Positions 55,989 to 64,000 of a stretch of DNA of 64,000 nt are shown here, piece after piece. A program made the translations under genes and the position numbers. Position 1 is the stretch's first letter, and every line of letters starts with the position of its first letter. The notes under the pieces are model-generated. The model was not told the origin of the DNA. It saw only the letters and a list, made by a program, of their open reading frames with translations, and made no database searches. This DNA is from Acidovorax sp. NB1 (GTDB lineage: Bacteria > Pseudomonadota > Gammaproteobacteria > Burkholderiales > Burkholderiaceae_C), in assembly GCF_005405905.1 (NCBI RefSeq), contig NZ_BJHU01000058.1, forward strand, positions 1 through 64,000. The letters are read 5' to 3'.

Positions 55989-56252
55989 GGAGGCCCTTTT
56001 TTTGGATGCGGCTTGCGCCAGCGGGGTGGACACCACAAAGAAGTGGCGATTCCCCGTTTTGCGTCAGTCGCGTGAAAGCGTCAGCCCGTTGCCAGAAGCT
56101 CGGGCCTACAATTGTCACAATTATCCAATTCTCACCATGCACCGCGTCGGCCCACAACCACAACGACAAAGCCTCAGGCCGTGCATGGCCGCCTGCCAGG
56201 AGCCATCCAGGGCCCGGCACGCAGACCCGGTTTCAACTTCTGGAGCTTTCCC

Positions 56253-58646
56253 ATGTCTGCACTTTTCAGCCCGACCGCCCTGGTCGTACCGTTTGAAAAC
56301 CTGAGAATGACCGATGTCGAGGCCGTTGGCGGTAAAAACGCCAGCCTCGGCGAGATGATCTCCCAGCTGCCGCAGGGCGTGCGCGTGCCCACGGGCTTTG
56401 CCACCACCGCCCACGCGTTCCGCGAATTCCTGGCCTACGACGGCCTGGCCGACAAAATCAGCGCCAAGCTCAAGAGCCTGGACACTGAAGACGTGCGCGC
56501 CCTCGCGCAGGTCGGCGCAGAAATCCGCGCCATGGTCGAGGCCCAGCCTTTCCCGGCCGACCTGCAAAAGGCCATTGCCGACGAATTTGCCAAGTTGAGC
56601 GCTGGCAACCCTGCTGCCTCGTTTGCCGTGCGTTCGTCCGCCACGGCCGAGGACCTGCCCGACGCATCGTTTGCCGGCCAGCAGGAAACCTTCCTGAACG
56701 TGGTGGGCATCGACGAAGTCATGCACAAGATGAAGGAAGTGTTCGCGTCGCTGTACAACGACCGCGCCATCTCCTACCGCGTGCACAAGGGTTTTGAACA
56801 CGATGTGGTCGCCCTGTCGGCCGGCGTGCAGCGCATGGTGCGCTCCGACCTGGGCGCTGCGGGCGTGATGTTCACCATCGACACCGAATCCGGCTTTGAA
56901 GACGTGGTGTTCATCACCAGCAGCTACGGCCTGGGCGAAACCGTGGTGCAGGGCGCCGTGAACCCCGACGAGTTCTATGTGCACAAGCCCATGCTCCAGG
57001 CGGGCAAGAAGGCGCTGATCCGCCGCAACCTGGGCAGCAAGCTGATCCAGATGGTGTTCTCCACGCCCGAGGAAAAGGCCGCCAGCGGCAAGCTGGTCAA
57101 GACCATTGATGTGCCCACCGAGCAGCGCAACCGCTACTCGCTGACCGATGCCGACGTGGAGCAGCTGGCCCGCTACGCGCTGGTAATTGAGCAGCACTAT
57201 GGCCGCCCCATGGACATTGAGTGGGGCAAGGACGGCACTGACGGCCAACTCTACATTCTGCAGGCCCGCCCCGAAACCGTGAAGAGCCAGGCCAAGGGCC
57301 AGGCCGAGTTGCGCTACAAGCTCAAGGGCCAGGGCACCGTGCTGGCCGAAGGCCGCGCCATTGGCCAGAAGATTGGCACCGGCCCCGTGCGCCTGGTGCA
57401 CAACATCAGTGAGATGGACAAGGTTCAGCCCGGTGATGTGCTCGTGACCGACATGACCGACCCCAACTGGGAGCCCGTGATGAAGCGCGCCAGCGCCATC
57501 GTCACCAACCGGGGCGGCCGCACCTGCCACGCCGCCATCATTGCGCGCGAGCTGGGCATCCCCGCCGTGGTGGGTTGTGGCGATGCCACCGAGCTGCTGA
57601 AAGACGGCACGCTGGTCACGGTGAGCTGCTCCGAAGGCGACACGGGCAAGATCTATGACGGCCTGCTCGAAACCGAAGTGACGGAAGTGCAGCGCGGCGA
57701 GATGCCCCCCATCAAGACCAAGATCATGATGAACGTGGGCAACCCCCAGCTGGCGTTTGACTTTGCCCAGCTGCCCAATGAGGGCGTGGGCCTGGCGCGC
57801 CTGGAGTTCATCATCAACAACAACATTGGTGTGCACCCCAAGGCGATCCTGGACTACCCCCAGATCGATGCCGACCTGAAGAAGGCCGTCGAGTCCGTGG
57901 CCCGTGGCCATGCATCGCCCCGTGCGTTCTACGTGGACAAGGTCGCCGAAGGTGTGGCCACCATCGCTGCCGCCTTCTGGCCCAAGCCCGTCATCGTGCG
58001 CCTGTCGGACTTCAAGTCCAACGAATACCGCAAGCTCATCGGCGGCAGCCGCTACGAGCCCGAGGAAGAAAACCCGATGCTGGGCTTCCGCGGCGCGGCC
58101 CGCTACATCAGCGAAGACTTCGGCGAAGCCTTTGCCATGGAGTGCGAAGCGCTCAAGCGCGTGCGCAACGACATGGGCCTGACCAATGTGCAGGTGATGG
58201 TGCCGTTTGTGCGCACGCTCGGCCAGGCTGAGCGCGTGACCAAACTGCTCGCATCGCATGGCCTGCAGCGTGGCAAGGACGACCTCAAGGTCATCATGAT
58301 GTGTGAGGTGCCCAGCAATGCCATCTTGGCTGAGCGTTTCCTGGAGTTCTTCGACGGCTTCTCCATCGGTTCCAACGACCTGACCCAGCTCACCCTGGGG
58401 CTGGACCGCGACTCGGGCCTGGAGCTGCTGGCGCAAGACTTTGACGAACGCGATCCGGCCGTGTTGGCGTTGATCGAGAAGGTCATCAAGGCCTGCCTGG
58501 CCCAGGGCAAATACATCGGCATCTGCGGTCAGGGCCCCAGCGACCACCCCGACTTTGCGCAGTGGCTGGCCCAGGAAGGCATCTCGTCGATCTCGCTCAA
58601 CCCCGACAGCGTGATTGCCACCTGGCAGCAACTGGCTGCGGGCTGA
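56253..58646 (+). CDS. ppsA: Phosphoenolpyruvate synthase
   Basis: This 797-residue cytosolic enzyme makes PEP from pyruvate and ATP and is needed for gluconeogenesis. It has the N-terminal ATP-binding domain with VGGKNASLGEMISQL and RSSATAEDLPDASFAGQQET, the phosphohistidine domain with the catalytic H426 in GGRTCHAAIIARELG, and the C-terminal PEP/pyruvate barrel with IGSNDLTQLTLGLDRDS and the GICGQGPSDHP cysteine. The start at 56253 is the family N-terminus (MSALFSPTALVV). With fumarate and pyruvate as products of the catabolic cluster, this step would support growth on aromatics. Confidence 0.95.
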   Translation: MSALFSPTALVVPFENLRMTDVEAVGGKNASLGEMISQLPQGVRVPTGFATTAHAFREFLAYDGLADKISAKLKSLDTEDVRALAQVGAEIRAMVEAQPFPADLQKAIADEFAKLSAGNPAASFAVRSSATAEDLPDASFAGQQETFLNVVGIDEVMHKMKEVFASLYNDRAISYRVHKGFEHDVVALSAGVQRMVRSDLGAAGVMFTIDTESGFEDVVFITSSYGLGETVVQGAVNPDEFYVHKPMLQAGKKALIRRNLGSKLIQMVFSTPEEKAASGKLVKTIDVPTEQRNRYSLTDADVEQLARYALVIEQHYGRPMDIEWGKDGTDGQLYILQARPETVKSQAKGQAELRYKLKGQGTVLAEGRAIGQKIGTGPVRLVHNISEMDKVQPGDVLVTDMTDPNWEPVMKRASAIVTNRGGRTCHAAIIARELGIPAVVGCGDATELLKDGTLVTVSCSEGDTGKIYDGLLETEVTEVQRGEMPPIKTKIMMNVGNPQLAFDFAQLPNEGVGLARLEFIINNNIGVHPKAILDYPQIDADLKKAVESVARGHASPRAFYVDKVAEGVATIAAAFWPKPVIVRLSDFKSNEYRKLIGGSRYEPEEENPMLGFRGAARYISEDFGEAFAMECEALKRVRNDMGLTNVQVMVPFVRTLGQAERVTKLLASHGLQRGKDDLKVIMMCEVPSNAILAERFLEFFDGFSIGSNDLTQLTLGLDRDSGLELLAQDFDERDPAVLALIEKVIKACLAQGKYIGICGQGPSDHPDFAQWLAQEGISSISLNPDSVIATWQQLAAG

Positions 58647-58724
58647 CGCAAGGGGCTGCTGTACCGCCATGGGTCACCACATCGCTCGCGCCAAAGTTCG
58701 TGATATGTTTGTGATGTGACCGTG

Positions 58725-59069
58725 ATGCGTTCTCAGCAGCCCAGCCCCCACCCGAGCGAGCCGGAGATGGCGGGGCCTTTCCCGCCCGACCTGCACGATG
58801 TGCGCCACCTCAAGCTCAAGGCGGGGCTGCTGGTGCTGTGGGCTGTGGTGTCGTTTGGTGCCACCTATTTCGCCCGTGACCTGCAGGTGCTGGTGTTCGG
58901 TGGGTGGCCCCTCGGGTACTGGATCGCGGCCCAAGGCGCCGTGCTGGTGTTCATTGGCATTGTGGTGGTCTATGGCTGGGCCATGAACCGTTTCGAGCGG
59001 GAGGACCTGGAGGGCCGCGAGGCCCCGCCACCGCCTTCTGCACAAGCCCCCGACCGCCCCCATGGCTGA
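58725..59069 (+). CDS. DUF4212 small membrane subunit of a sodium/solute symporter
   Basis: The 114-residue protein has two membrane helices (LLVLWAVVSFGATYFARDLQ and YWIAAQGAVLVFIGIVVVYG) and matches the DUF4212 family, always next to a VC_2705-type sodium/solute symporter. Its proline-rich ends (PHPSEPEMAGPFPP, PPPPSAQAPDRP) are cytosolic. It overlaps the symporter start by eight bases. GTG codons at 58716 and 58722 are alternative starts. Confidence 0.83.
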   Translation: MRSQQPSPHPSEPEMAGPFPPDLHDVRHLKLKAGLLVLWAVVSFGATYFARDLQVLVFGGWPLGYWIAAQGAVLVFIGIVVVYGWAMNRFEREDLEGREAPPPPSAQAPDRPHG

Positions 59070-61161
59070 GCGCAAGCCGGGCCCTGCCGATGGTGACCGC
59101 GCCTACCTGTGGCGGCTGCACCGCATTCTGGCGCTGTACGTGGTGGGGGTTCTGGGTTTTCTGGCCCTGATGACCTGGGCCGAGCACCAGGGGCTGTCGC
59201 GCCACTGGATCGGCCCGATCTTCCTGTTTCTCACCGTGATGGTGTACGCCGGTATCGGCGTGTATGGCCGCACCACCGATCCCGAGGACTATTACGTGGC
59301 CGGGCGGCGCATTCCGCCCATGTACAACGGCATGGCCACGGCGGCCGACTGGATGAGCGCGGCGTCGTTCATCAGCCTGTCGGGCGCGCTTTACCTGCAG
59401 GGGTTTTCGGGCACGCCGGGGCAGGCCGGGGGCCTGGCTTACCTGCTGGGCTGGACGGGGGGCTTTTGCCTGGTGGCCATGCTGATTGCGCCACACCTGC
59501 GTGCCATGGGCCTCTACACCGTGCCCGACTTTTTTCACGTGCGTTTTGGCGGGCGCTGGCCGCGCGTGATTGCCGCGCTGGCGGCCGTGCTGTGCTCGTT
59601 CACCTATGTGGTGGCGCAGATCTACGGTGTGGGGCTGATCGCCTCGCGCCTCACGGGGGTGCAGTTCGAGATCGGCATCATGCTGGGCCTGGGTGGGGTG
59701 CTGCTGTGCTCGTTCCTGGGTGGCATGCGGGCCATCACCTGGACGCAGGTGGCGCAGTACGTGGTGCTGCTGCTGGCGTTCATGATCCCGGTGTCGTGGC
59801 TGGCGTACAAGCAGCTGGGCAACCCGCTGGCGCCGCTGGTCTATGGGGCGCAGATCGGCAAGATTGCCGACCTGGAGGCTCAGCTTCTGGATTCCCCGGC
59901 CGAGCACCAGGTGGTGCAGGCCTACCTGCAGCGCGCCAAGGATTTCGAGGCCCGCCTGCAGAACGTGGAGGCCTCGCTTGAGCATGAGCGCGAGAAGGGG
60001 CGCGAGCGCATCCGGGCGCTGCGTGCGCAGAATGCCGACGTGGGCCTGATCGTGGCCGCCAGCCGCGAGCTGGCTGCACTGCCGCGCGACGCCGCCGCCG
60101 CGCGCGAGCGGTGGACCCGCGAAATGCGCGAGAACTACGAGCGTGCACGCCCCCTGGGCGGGCTGCCGCCCCACAGCCAGGCCTATGTGGGTGACCCCGA
60201 CGGCACGCCCGAAGAACAGCGTGACTATGAGCTGACGCGGCGCAACTTTCTGGCGCTCATGTTCTGCCTGATGGTGGGCACGGCGGGCCTGCCACACCTG
60301 CTCACCCGGTTCTACACCTCGCCCACGGTGTCGGCGGCGCGGGCGTCGGTGGGCTGGTCGCTGTTTTTTATTGCGCTGCTGTACCTCAGCGCTCCGGCGC
60401 TGGCAGTGCTGGTCAAGTTCGAGGTCATGCAGAACTTGGTGGGCAGCAGTTTTGAGGCGCTGCCCACCTGGATGGCCCAATGGTCGCGGGTGGACAGCTC
60501 ACTTCTGTCGCTGGAAGACGTGAATGGCGACGGCCTGATCCAGTTTGGCGAGATCCGGCTGGGGGCCGACCTCATCATGCTGGCCACGCCCGAGCTGGGC
60601 GGGCTGCCCTATGTGGTGTCGGGTCTGGTGGCGGCGGGTGGGCTGGCAGCGGCGCTGTCTACCGCCGACGGCCTGTTGCTCACCATCAGCAATGCACTGG
60701 TGCGCGACCTGTACTTCCAGGACGCGCAGCGCAAGGCCTCGCCCGAGCAGCGGGTGATTCTGAGCAAGTTTGCCTTGCTGGCCGTGGCCCTGTCGGCGGC
60801 TTTTGTGGCGGCGCTCAAGCCTTCCGAGATCCTGCCCATGGTGTCGGCGTCGTTCTCGCTGGCGGCATCGGCCTTTGTGCCTGCCATGGTGCTGGGCATC
60901 TTCTGGCGCGGCACCACGCGGCAGGGCGTGGTGGCGGGCATGCTGGCCGGGCTGGGCATCGCCGTCTATTACATGCTGTCGCATGTGCCCGCCGTGCAGG
61001 GCGTGCTGCCCCGCTGGCTGCTGGCGGACGGGCTCTGGTTTGGCATCCAGCCCATCTCGGCCGGTGTGTTTGGCGTGCCCTGCGGGCTGCTGGTCACGGT
61101 GGTCCTGAGCTGGGTGACGCGCCCGGCCCCGGCGCAGCCGCCCATCCGCTCGGAAATGTAG
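59062..61161 (+). CDS. Sodium:solute symporter, VC_2705 subfamily
   Basis: This 699-residue inner-membrane transporter of the SSS family has about 13 helices. TDPEDYYVAGRRIPPMYNGM, ATAADWMSAASFISLSGALY and GLYTVPDFFHVRFGGRWPRV are typical. Two features are unusual for a transporter: a cytosolic insertion of about 100 residues (about 275-370) rich in Glu, Arg and Ala that looks like a coiled coil, and a perfect EF-hand loop at residues 486-497 (DVNGDGLIQFGE). The substrate is probably a small carboxylate such as acetate or pyruvate, by analogy with ActP-like proteins. It is co-transcribed with the DUF4212 gene. Confidence 0.9.
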   Translation: MAERKPGPADGDRAYLWRLHRILALYVVGVLGFLALMTWAEHQGLSRHWIGPIFLFLTVMVYAGIGVYGRTTDPEDYYVAGRRIPPMYNGMATAADWMSAASFISLSGALYLQGFSGTPGQAGGLAYLLGWTGGFCLVAMLIAPHLRAMGLYTVPDFFHVRFGGRWPRVIAALAAVLCSFTYVVAQIYGVGLIASRLTGVQFEIGIMLGLGGVLLCSFLGGMRAITWTQVAQYVVLLLAFMIPVSWLAYKQLGNPLAPLVYGAQIGKIADLEAQLLDSPAEHQVVQAYLQRAKDFEARLQNVEASLEHEREKGRERIRALRAQNADVGLIVAASRELAALPRDAAAARERWTREMRENYERARPLGGLPPHSQAYVGDPDGTPEEQRDYELTRRNFLALMFCLMVGTAGLPHLLTRFYTSPTVSAARASVGWSLFFIALLYLSAPALAVLVKFEVMQNLVGSSFEALPTWMAQWSRVDSSLLSLEDVNGDGLIQFGEIRLGADLIMLATPELGGLPYVVSGLVAAGGLAAALSTADGLLLTISNALVRDLYFQDAQRKASPEQRVILSKFALLAVALSAAFVAALKPSEILPMVSASFSLAASAFVPAMVLGIFWRGTTRQGVVAGMLAGLGIAVYYMLSHVPAVQGVLPRWLLADGLWFGIQPISAGVFGVPCGLLVTVVLSWVTRPAPAQPPIRSEM

Positions 61162-61351
61162 GCAGCGCCGCGTGACTGGCATCCGGGGGATGGACCCGGA
61201 TGGCTCGGTCAGCGCCTGTGTCTGTATTTATGTGTAAACCCCGATTTCCACGGGTATCAAAACATGGGATTCTGGTCTGCAGTGCGCGGTCCTTTGGCCG
61301 TTGCGACCGTTTGGCCCCTGCGGCCACCGTTTTTTATTCCCTAGGAGAGGC

Positions 61352-61864
61352 ATGGTTCTTGTCAAAACCCAGGCCGGGCAAGAGGCGCTCAAGGATCGCC
61401 GTGGCAGTTTGAGTTCGCGCCAGCGTTCGGCTTTCATTCTTTTTGACGGCAAGCGCAGCATGGGCGAAGTTCTGGCAGCCACGGCCGCCATGGGCATCAC
61501 GCAGGACGATGTCCAGGCCATGATTGCGCAAGGGCTGCTGGCCCCGCTGTCAGGCCAGCCCATGCCGGTGTTTGCCAAGGCCGCCAGTCCGGCGTCTGCC
61601 GATGCCGCAGAGGCCCTGGGCACCGACCTGGGCACCATTGCCTCGCCCATGGAAGGTTCGGGGCGCTCGCCCAAGGAGCGCTACCAGGCTGCTTACCCCA
61701 TTGCGACGGAGCTGACGGCGGGCCTGGGGCTGCGCGGGTTCCGCCTGAACCTGGCAGTGGAGGGGGCCGGCAGCTTTGACGACCTGGCGGCCCTGGCCCC
61801 CAAGATCCGTGAGGCCGTGGGCGACGACAAGTTCGAGCGGCTGGACCACGCGCTGTTCGACTGA
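61352..61864 (+). CDS. Hypothetical cytosolic protein
   Basis: I do not recognise this 170-residue protein. It has no signal peptide or membrane helix. The N-terminal part includes RQRSAFILFDGKRSMGEVL, which looks like a small winged or helical domain, and a linker rich in Ala, Ser and Pro (AKAASPASADAAEALG) joins it to a C-terminal helical domain with ERYQAAYPIATELTAGLGLR. An AGGAGAGG site precedes the ATG. It stands alone, followed by a strong bidirectional terminator. Confidence 0.72.
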   Translation: MVLVKTQAGQEALKDRRGSLSSRQRSAFILFDGKRSMGEVLAATAAMGITQDDVQAMIAQGLLAPLSGQPMPVFAKAASPASADAAEALGTDLGTIASPMEGSGRSPKERYQAAYPIATELTAGLGLRGFRLNLAVEGAGSFDDLAALAPKIREAVGDDKFERLDHALFD

Positions 61865-61947
61865 CTTCTCCCGAGTTGCTGCGTGGCGGCCCCGGGGGCT
61901 TGCCCCGCCTCCTGCAAGCCTGCGGGCGCTGACCAGCAGCGATTGCA

Positions 61948-61999
61948 GCACCCCAACAGCAAAAAGCGGCCCGAAGGCCGCTTTTTGCTGTTGGGGTGC
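61948..61999. terminator. Bidirectional terminator with a perfect 24-bp stem
   Basis: GCACCCCAACAGCAAAAAGC (then GGCC) is exactly complementary to the right arm, with a four-base CGAA loop. A and T runs inside the stem make it act in both directions, between the convergent hypothetical gene and the FKBP gene. Confidence 0.93.
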
Positions 62000-62014
62000 C
62001 AGAAGGCGCTGCGA

Positions 62015-62374
62015 TCAGCGGCCGACCTTGAGCAGTTCCACGTCGAACTTGAGCGTGGCGTTCGGGGGGATCACGCCGCCCGCGCCACGGGCGCCGTAGC
62101 CCAGGGCGGCGGGGATGATCAGCGTGCGCTGGCCGCCGATCTTCATGCCCTGCACGCCTTCGTCCCAGCCCTTGATGACCATGCCTGCGCCCAGTGCAAA
62201 TTCGAAGGGATCGTTGCGGTCGCGGCTGGAGTCGAACTTGGCGCCTTGTTCGCCGTTGTTGTACAGCCAGCCGGTGTAGTGCACCGACACGTTCTGGCCC
62301 TTGGTGGCCTCGGCGCCTTCGCCCACGGTGGTGTCTTCGTACTGCAGGCCGGATGCGGTGGTGGTCAGTGCCAT
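62015..62374 (-). CDS. FKBP-type peptidyl-prolyl cis-trans isomerase
   Basis: This 119-residue single-domain FKBP speeds proline isomerisation during protein folding. It has the whole domain: VSVHYTGWLYNNGEQGAKFD, PFEFALGAGMVIKGWDEGVQ, RTLIIPAALGYGARGAGGVI and LKFDVELLKV. There is no signal peptide, so it is cytosolic. An AAGGAA site precedes the ATG. It lies convergent to the hypothetical gene and is separated from it by the strong terminator. Confidence 0.94.
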   Translation of the reverse strand: MALTTTASGLQYEDTTVGEGAEATKGQNVSVHYTGWLYNNGEQGAKFDSSRDRNDPFEFALGAGMVIKGWDEGVQGMKIGGQRTLIIPAALGYGARGAGGVIPPNATLKFDVELLKVGR

Positions 62375-62389
62375 GGTGAAATTCCTTGA

Positions 62390-62460
62390 TGCTATTAAAA
62401 ATATAGCTTCTAGCGCTTGCTCATCGCGCGCTAGAAGCTATTTAGAGTGCTATTTTAGCG
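62390..62460 (+). repeat. Interspersed repeat, copy 9, with added hairpin
   Basis: TGCTATTAAAAATATAGCT is followed by TCTAGCGCTTG and then GCGCGCTAGAAGCTAT, giving a second hairpin (AGCTTCTAGCGC with GCGCTAGAAGCT). It lies between the FKBP gene and the HxlR-like gene. Confidence 0.75.
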
Positions 62461-62483
62461 AATGCCCCGTGCGGGGCGGGGGC

Positions 62484-62792
62484 TCAGGCTTTCTTGGCGC
62501 GGCCGGCGACCCAGCGGGTGGCAAAGGCCTGCACGTCCGACAGGCGCTTGAGCAGGTCGGCGCCCGAGGGGGTGACGGTGTAGCCGTCGCTGCCATGGTC
62601 CACAAAACCGGCTTCGCGCAATTCCTTGATGCGGGTGTTGAGCGTGTTGGGGGTGATGCCACCCACGCTGTCCTGCAGCAGGCGGAAGGTCTGGGGGTGG
62701 CCGTCCTTCAGGGCCCACAGCACGCGCAGCGCGTAACGGCATTCAAGCCGCTCGAACAGTTGGTTGATGGCGACATTTTCTTTGGAGCTCAT
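62484..62792 (-). CDS. HxlR-like winged-helix transcriptional regulator
   Basis: The 102-residue protein has an HxlR/MarR-type winged helix: ERLECRYALRVLWALKDGHP, LLQDSVGGITPNTLNTRIKE and LREAGFVDHGSDGYTVTPSG, followed by a helix. A single cysteine near residue 18 lies where HxlR family redox sensors have their conserved Cys. The start has a GAGGAGA site. Upstream, an inverted repeat (62891-62907) may be its own operator. The target genes and signal are unknown. Confidence 0.78.
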   Translation of the reverse strand: MSSKENVAINQLFERLECRYALRVLWALKDGHPQTFRLLQDSVGGITPNTLNTRIKELREAGFVDHGSDGYTVTPSGADLLKRLSDVQAFATRWVAGRAKKA

Positions 62793-62890
62793 GGACGCTT
62801 CTCCTCGCGCAAGTATTGGATCTCGATTCGGATCGGGCGGACGGTTTCCGGGCCCGTGATGTGCTGAAACTATAGCGCGGAACCCGTTTT

Positions 62891-62907
62891 GCTACAAGTT
62901 TGGTAGC
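62891..62907. promoter_or_regulatory. Inverted repeat GCTAC-N7-GTAGC upstream of the HxlR-like gene
   Basis: GCTACAAGTTTGGTAGC has perfect five-base arms and lies about 100 bp upstream of the regulator start. It could be an autoregulatory operator. The size and symmetry fit HxlR-type sites, but this is an inference. Confidence 0.35.
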
Positions 62908-63009
62908 TCAGAACGTACGTCACATATGCGCTGAGGGGGAAATTTGGGCTATTCCCTGCCAAAATGTTGCGCACCGGCCACGGATCAGGGGGCCGTGAGC
63001 GGGTGGCCT

Positions 63010-63176
63010 TAGGGATCCTCTGCACGAATCGTCGCGCCGTGTGCATCTGCGGGCTCGGGCGGTCTGCCGCGTTGCAAATGCTCGCAATAGCTACGGCTAT
63101 TGCTGCGTTTTGCGCCTTGCAGTCCATCCCGATCCGCATCGCACACTTGCCGCTCGATTCGTGCAGAGGATCCCTA
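63010..63176. repeat. 167-bp long-hairpin element with 22-bp perfect inverted ends
   Basis: The first 22 bases (TAGGGATCCTCTGCACGAAT then CG) are the exact reverse complement of the last 22. Inside, GTGTGC and GCACAC and other stretches also pair imperfectly, and the centre has GCAATAGC-TAC-GGCTATTGC, so almost the whole element can fold on itself. The right end contains the stop codon of the LysR gene at 63174. No coding capacity is seen. It resembles a MITE or a very large REP-like element. Confidence 0.8.
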
Positions 63177-64000
63177 GCGCGCCAGATACCCCACCAGCAA
63201 CTGCGCCGCCGGGGGCAGGGCGCTGGCGCTGCGGTAGCAAATCGCAAAGCGCCGCTGGGCCCAGGGGTCGCTCAGAGGCACGATGCGCACGGGGGCGGAA
63301 TCGGCAAACGGCTGGGCCACCTCGCGTGGCACCACGCTGATGGCCAGATTGGCGCGCACCACCCGCAGGGCGGCGTCAAAGTTGGACACCAGCACCCGGT
63401 GGGCCAGCAGTTTTCCCTCGACAGCCGCTGCGCGCGCCAGCAGCACCTGCACCGCACTCAGCGCGGGCATGCTGACGAATTCATGCTCCAGCACGTCGGC
63501 AAACCGCACGCTCTGCAGCCGGGCCACGGGGTGCGACTCGTGCGCCACCACGGCCAGGTGGTCGCTGCGGTAGGCGCTGGTCTCCAGGCCGGACAGGTCC
63601 GCAGCGTCCCAGCAGATGCCGATGGAGGCGCTGCCGTCGCGCACGCCCAGCACCACCTCGGGGCTCACACGCTCTTCCAGGCTGATCTGGATGTTGCGGT
63701 GCGCCGGGTCTTGCAAGAAGGCCGCCACATCGTCGGCCAGCGACTCGGCCATGACCGACGCCGTGACCAGCATGCGCACATGGCCGCGCGTGCCGGTGGC
63801 GTAGGCCGCCATGTCGCGCTCGATCTGCCCCACGCTGGCCAGCATGGTGCGGGCGTGCTCCAGCAGCGTCTCGCCCGCCGGGGTGGGCGCCACGCCCCGG
63901 CGCTTGCGCAGCAGCAGCGGCGTGCCCACGGTGTCTTCCAGCTGCGCCAGCCGCTTGCTGATGGCCGAGCCCACGATGGACTCCTGCTCGGCCACGCGCG
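63174..64000 (-). CDS. LysR-family regulator, N-terminus outside window
   Basis: The visible part (about 275 residues) begins within the helix-turn-helix (SAISKRLAQLEDTVGTPLLL, RKRRGVAPTPAGETLLEHAR) and continues through a LysR effector domain (VRMLVTASVMAESLADDVAA, SIGICWDAADLSGLETSAYR, ISVVPREVAQPF). The frame remains open to the end of the window, so the start lies upstream of position 64000 on the minus strand. The stop codon is formed by the edge of the 167-bp hairpin element, which may have replaced the original C-terminus. The target genes are unknown. Confidence 0.88.
   Translation of the reverse strand, partial: RVAEQESIVGSAISKRLAQLEDTVGTPLLLRKRRGVAPTPAGETLLEHARTMLASVGQIERDMAAYATGTRGHVRMLVTASVMAESLADDVAAFLQDPAHRNIQISLEERVSPEVVLGVRDGSASIGICWDAADLSGLETSAYRSDHLAVVAHESHPVARLQSVRFADVLEHEFVSMPALSAVQVLLARAAAVEGKLLAHRVLVSNFDAALRVVRANLAISVVPREVAQPFADSAPVRIVPLSDPWAQRRFAICYRSASALPPAAQLLVGYLAR

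Noticed and set aside
56121..58670. An 849-codon open frame on the minus strand
   Set aside because: It is antisense to ppsA, which has all catalytic motifs; the antisense translation has no family features.

Overview
The window looks like chromosomal DNA of a high-GC betaproteobacterium of the family Comamonadaceae, most like Acidovorax or a close relative. I infer this from gene content (nag-type salicylate/gentisate genes, several TonB receptors linked to DUF3325/DUF3649/PepSY genes, a Bug-type solute-binding protein), from codon use, and from short intergenic repeats. No rRNA, tRNA or CRISPR array was seen.

Layout. 1-0.8 kb: the end of an IS481-like insertion sequence. 1-6.3 kb: housekeeping and accessory genes (aminotransferase, aldehyde dehydrogenase, MarR-GNAT pair, small secreted and membrane proteins). 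6.4-15.9 kb: a leftward iron/metal uptake operon with three TonB-dependent receptors, a DUF4198 protein, a 74-residue membrane protein and a PepSY membrane protein. 17.2-22.3 kb: a second leftward operon (DUF3649, PepSY reductase-like protein, DUF3325, siderophore receptor) behind a good Fur box. 22.5-25.7 kb: bacterioferritin, then the peroxide-defence pair ahpC-ahpF. 25.7-32.5 kb: a heme uptake operon (receptor, small unknown protein, HmuS, HmuT, HmuU, HmuV) behind a perfect 15-bp Fur palindrome. The first half of the window is therefore an iron acquisition, storage and oxidative stress region.

32.7-39.8 kb: a czc-like heavy-metal efflux operon (CzcI-like, CzcC, a small membrane protein, CzcB, CzcA, a secreted protein), several members of which carry His-rich GHDH segments. 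40.6-45.1 kb: a chemosensory cluster of lower GC (transmembrane MCP, soluble double-PAS MCP resembling BdlA, and a protein with three CheW-like domains). 45.6-55.0 kb: a salicylate-to-gentisate catabolic cluster: ring hydroxylase (large and small subunits, Rieske ferredoxin, FAD ferredoxin reductase), fumarylpyruvate hydrolase, gentisate dioxygenase, Bug solute-binding protein and maleylpyruvate isomerase. A second, NagAa-type reductase lies opposite, divergent from a NahR/NagR-like LysR regulator. Together these would convert salicylate to fumarate and pyruvate.

55.2-58.6 kb: PEP synthase and its regulatory kinase/phosphorylase, divergently arranged. 58.7-61.2 kb: a DUF4212/sodium-solute symporter pair with an EF-hand loop. 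61.3-64 kb: a hypothetical gene, an FKBP isomerase, an HxlR-like regulator, a 167-bp long-hairpin element, and a LysR gene running off the window. Two families of short interspersed repeats are scattered through the intergenic spaces.
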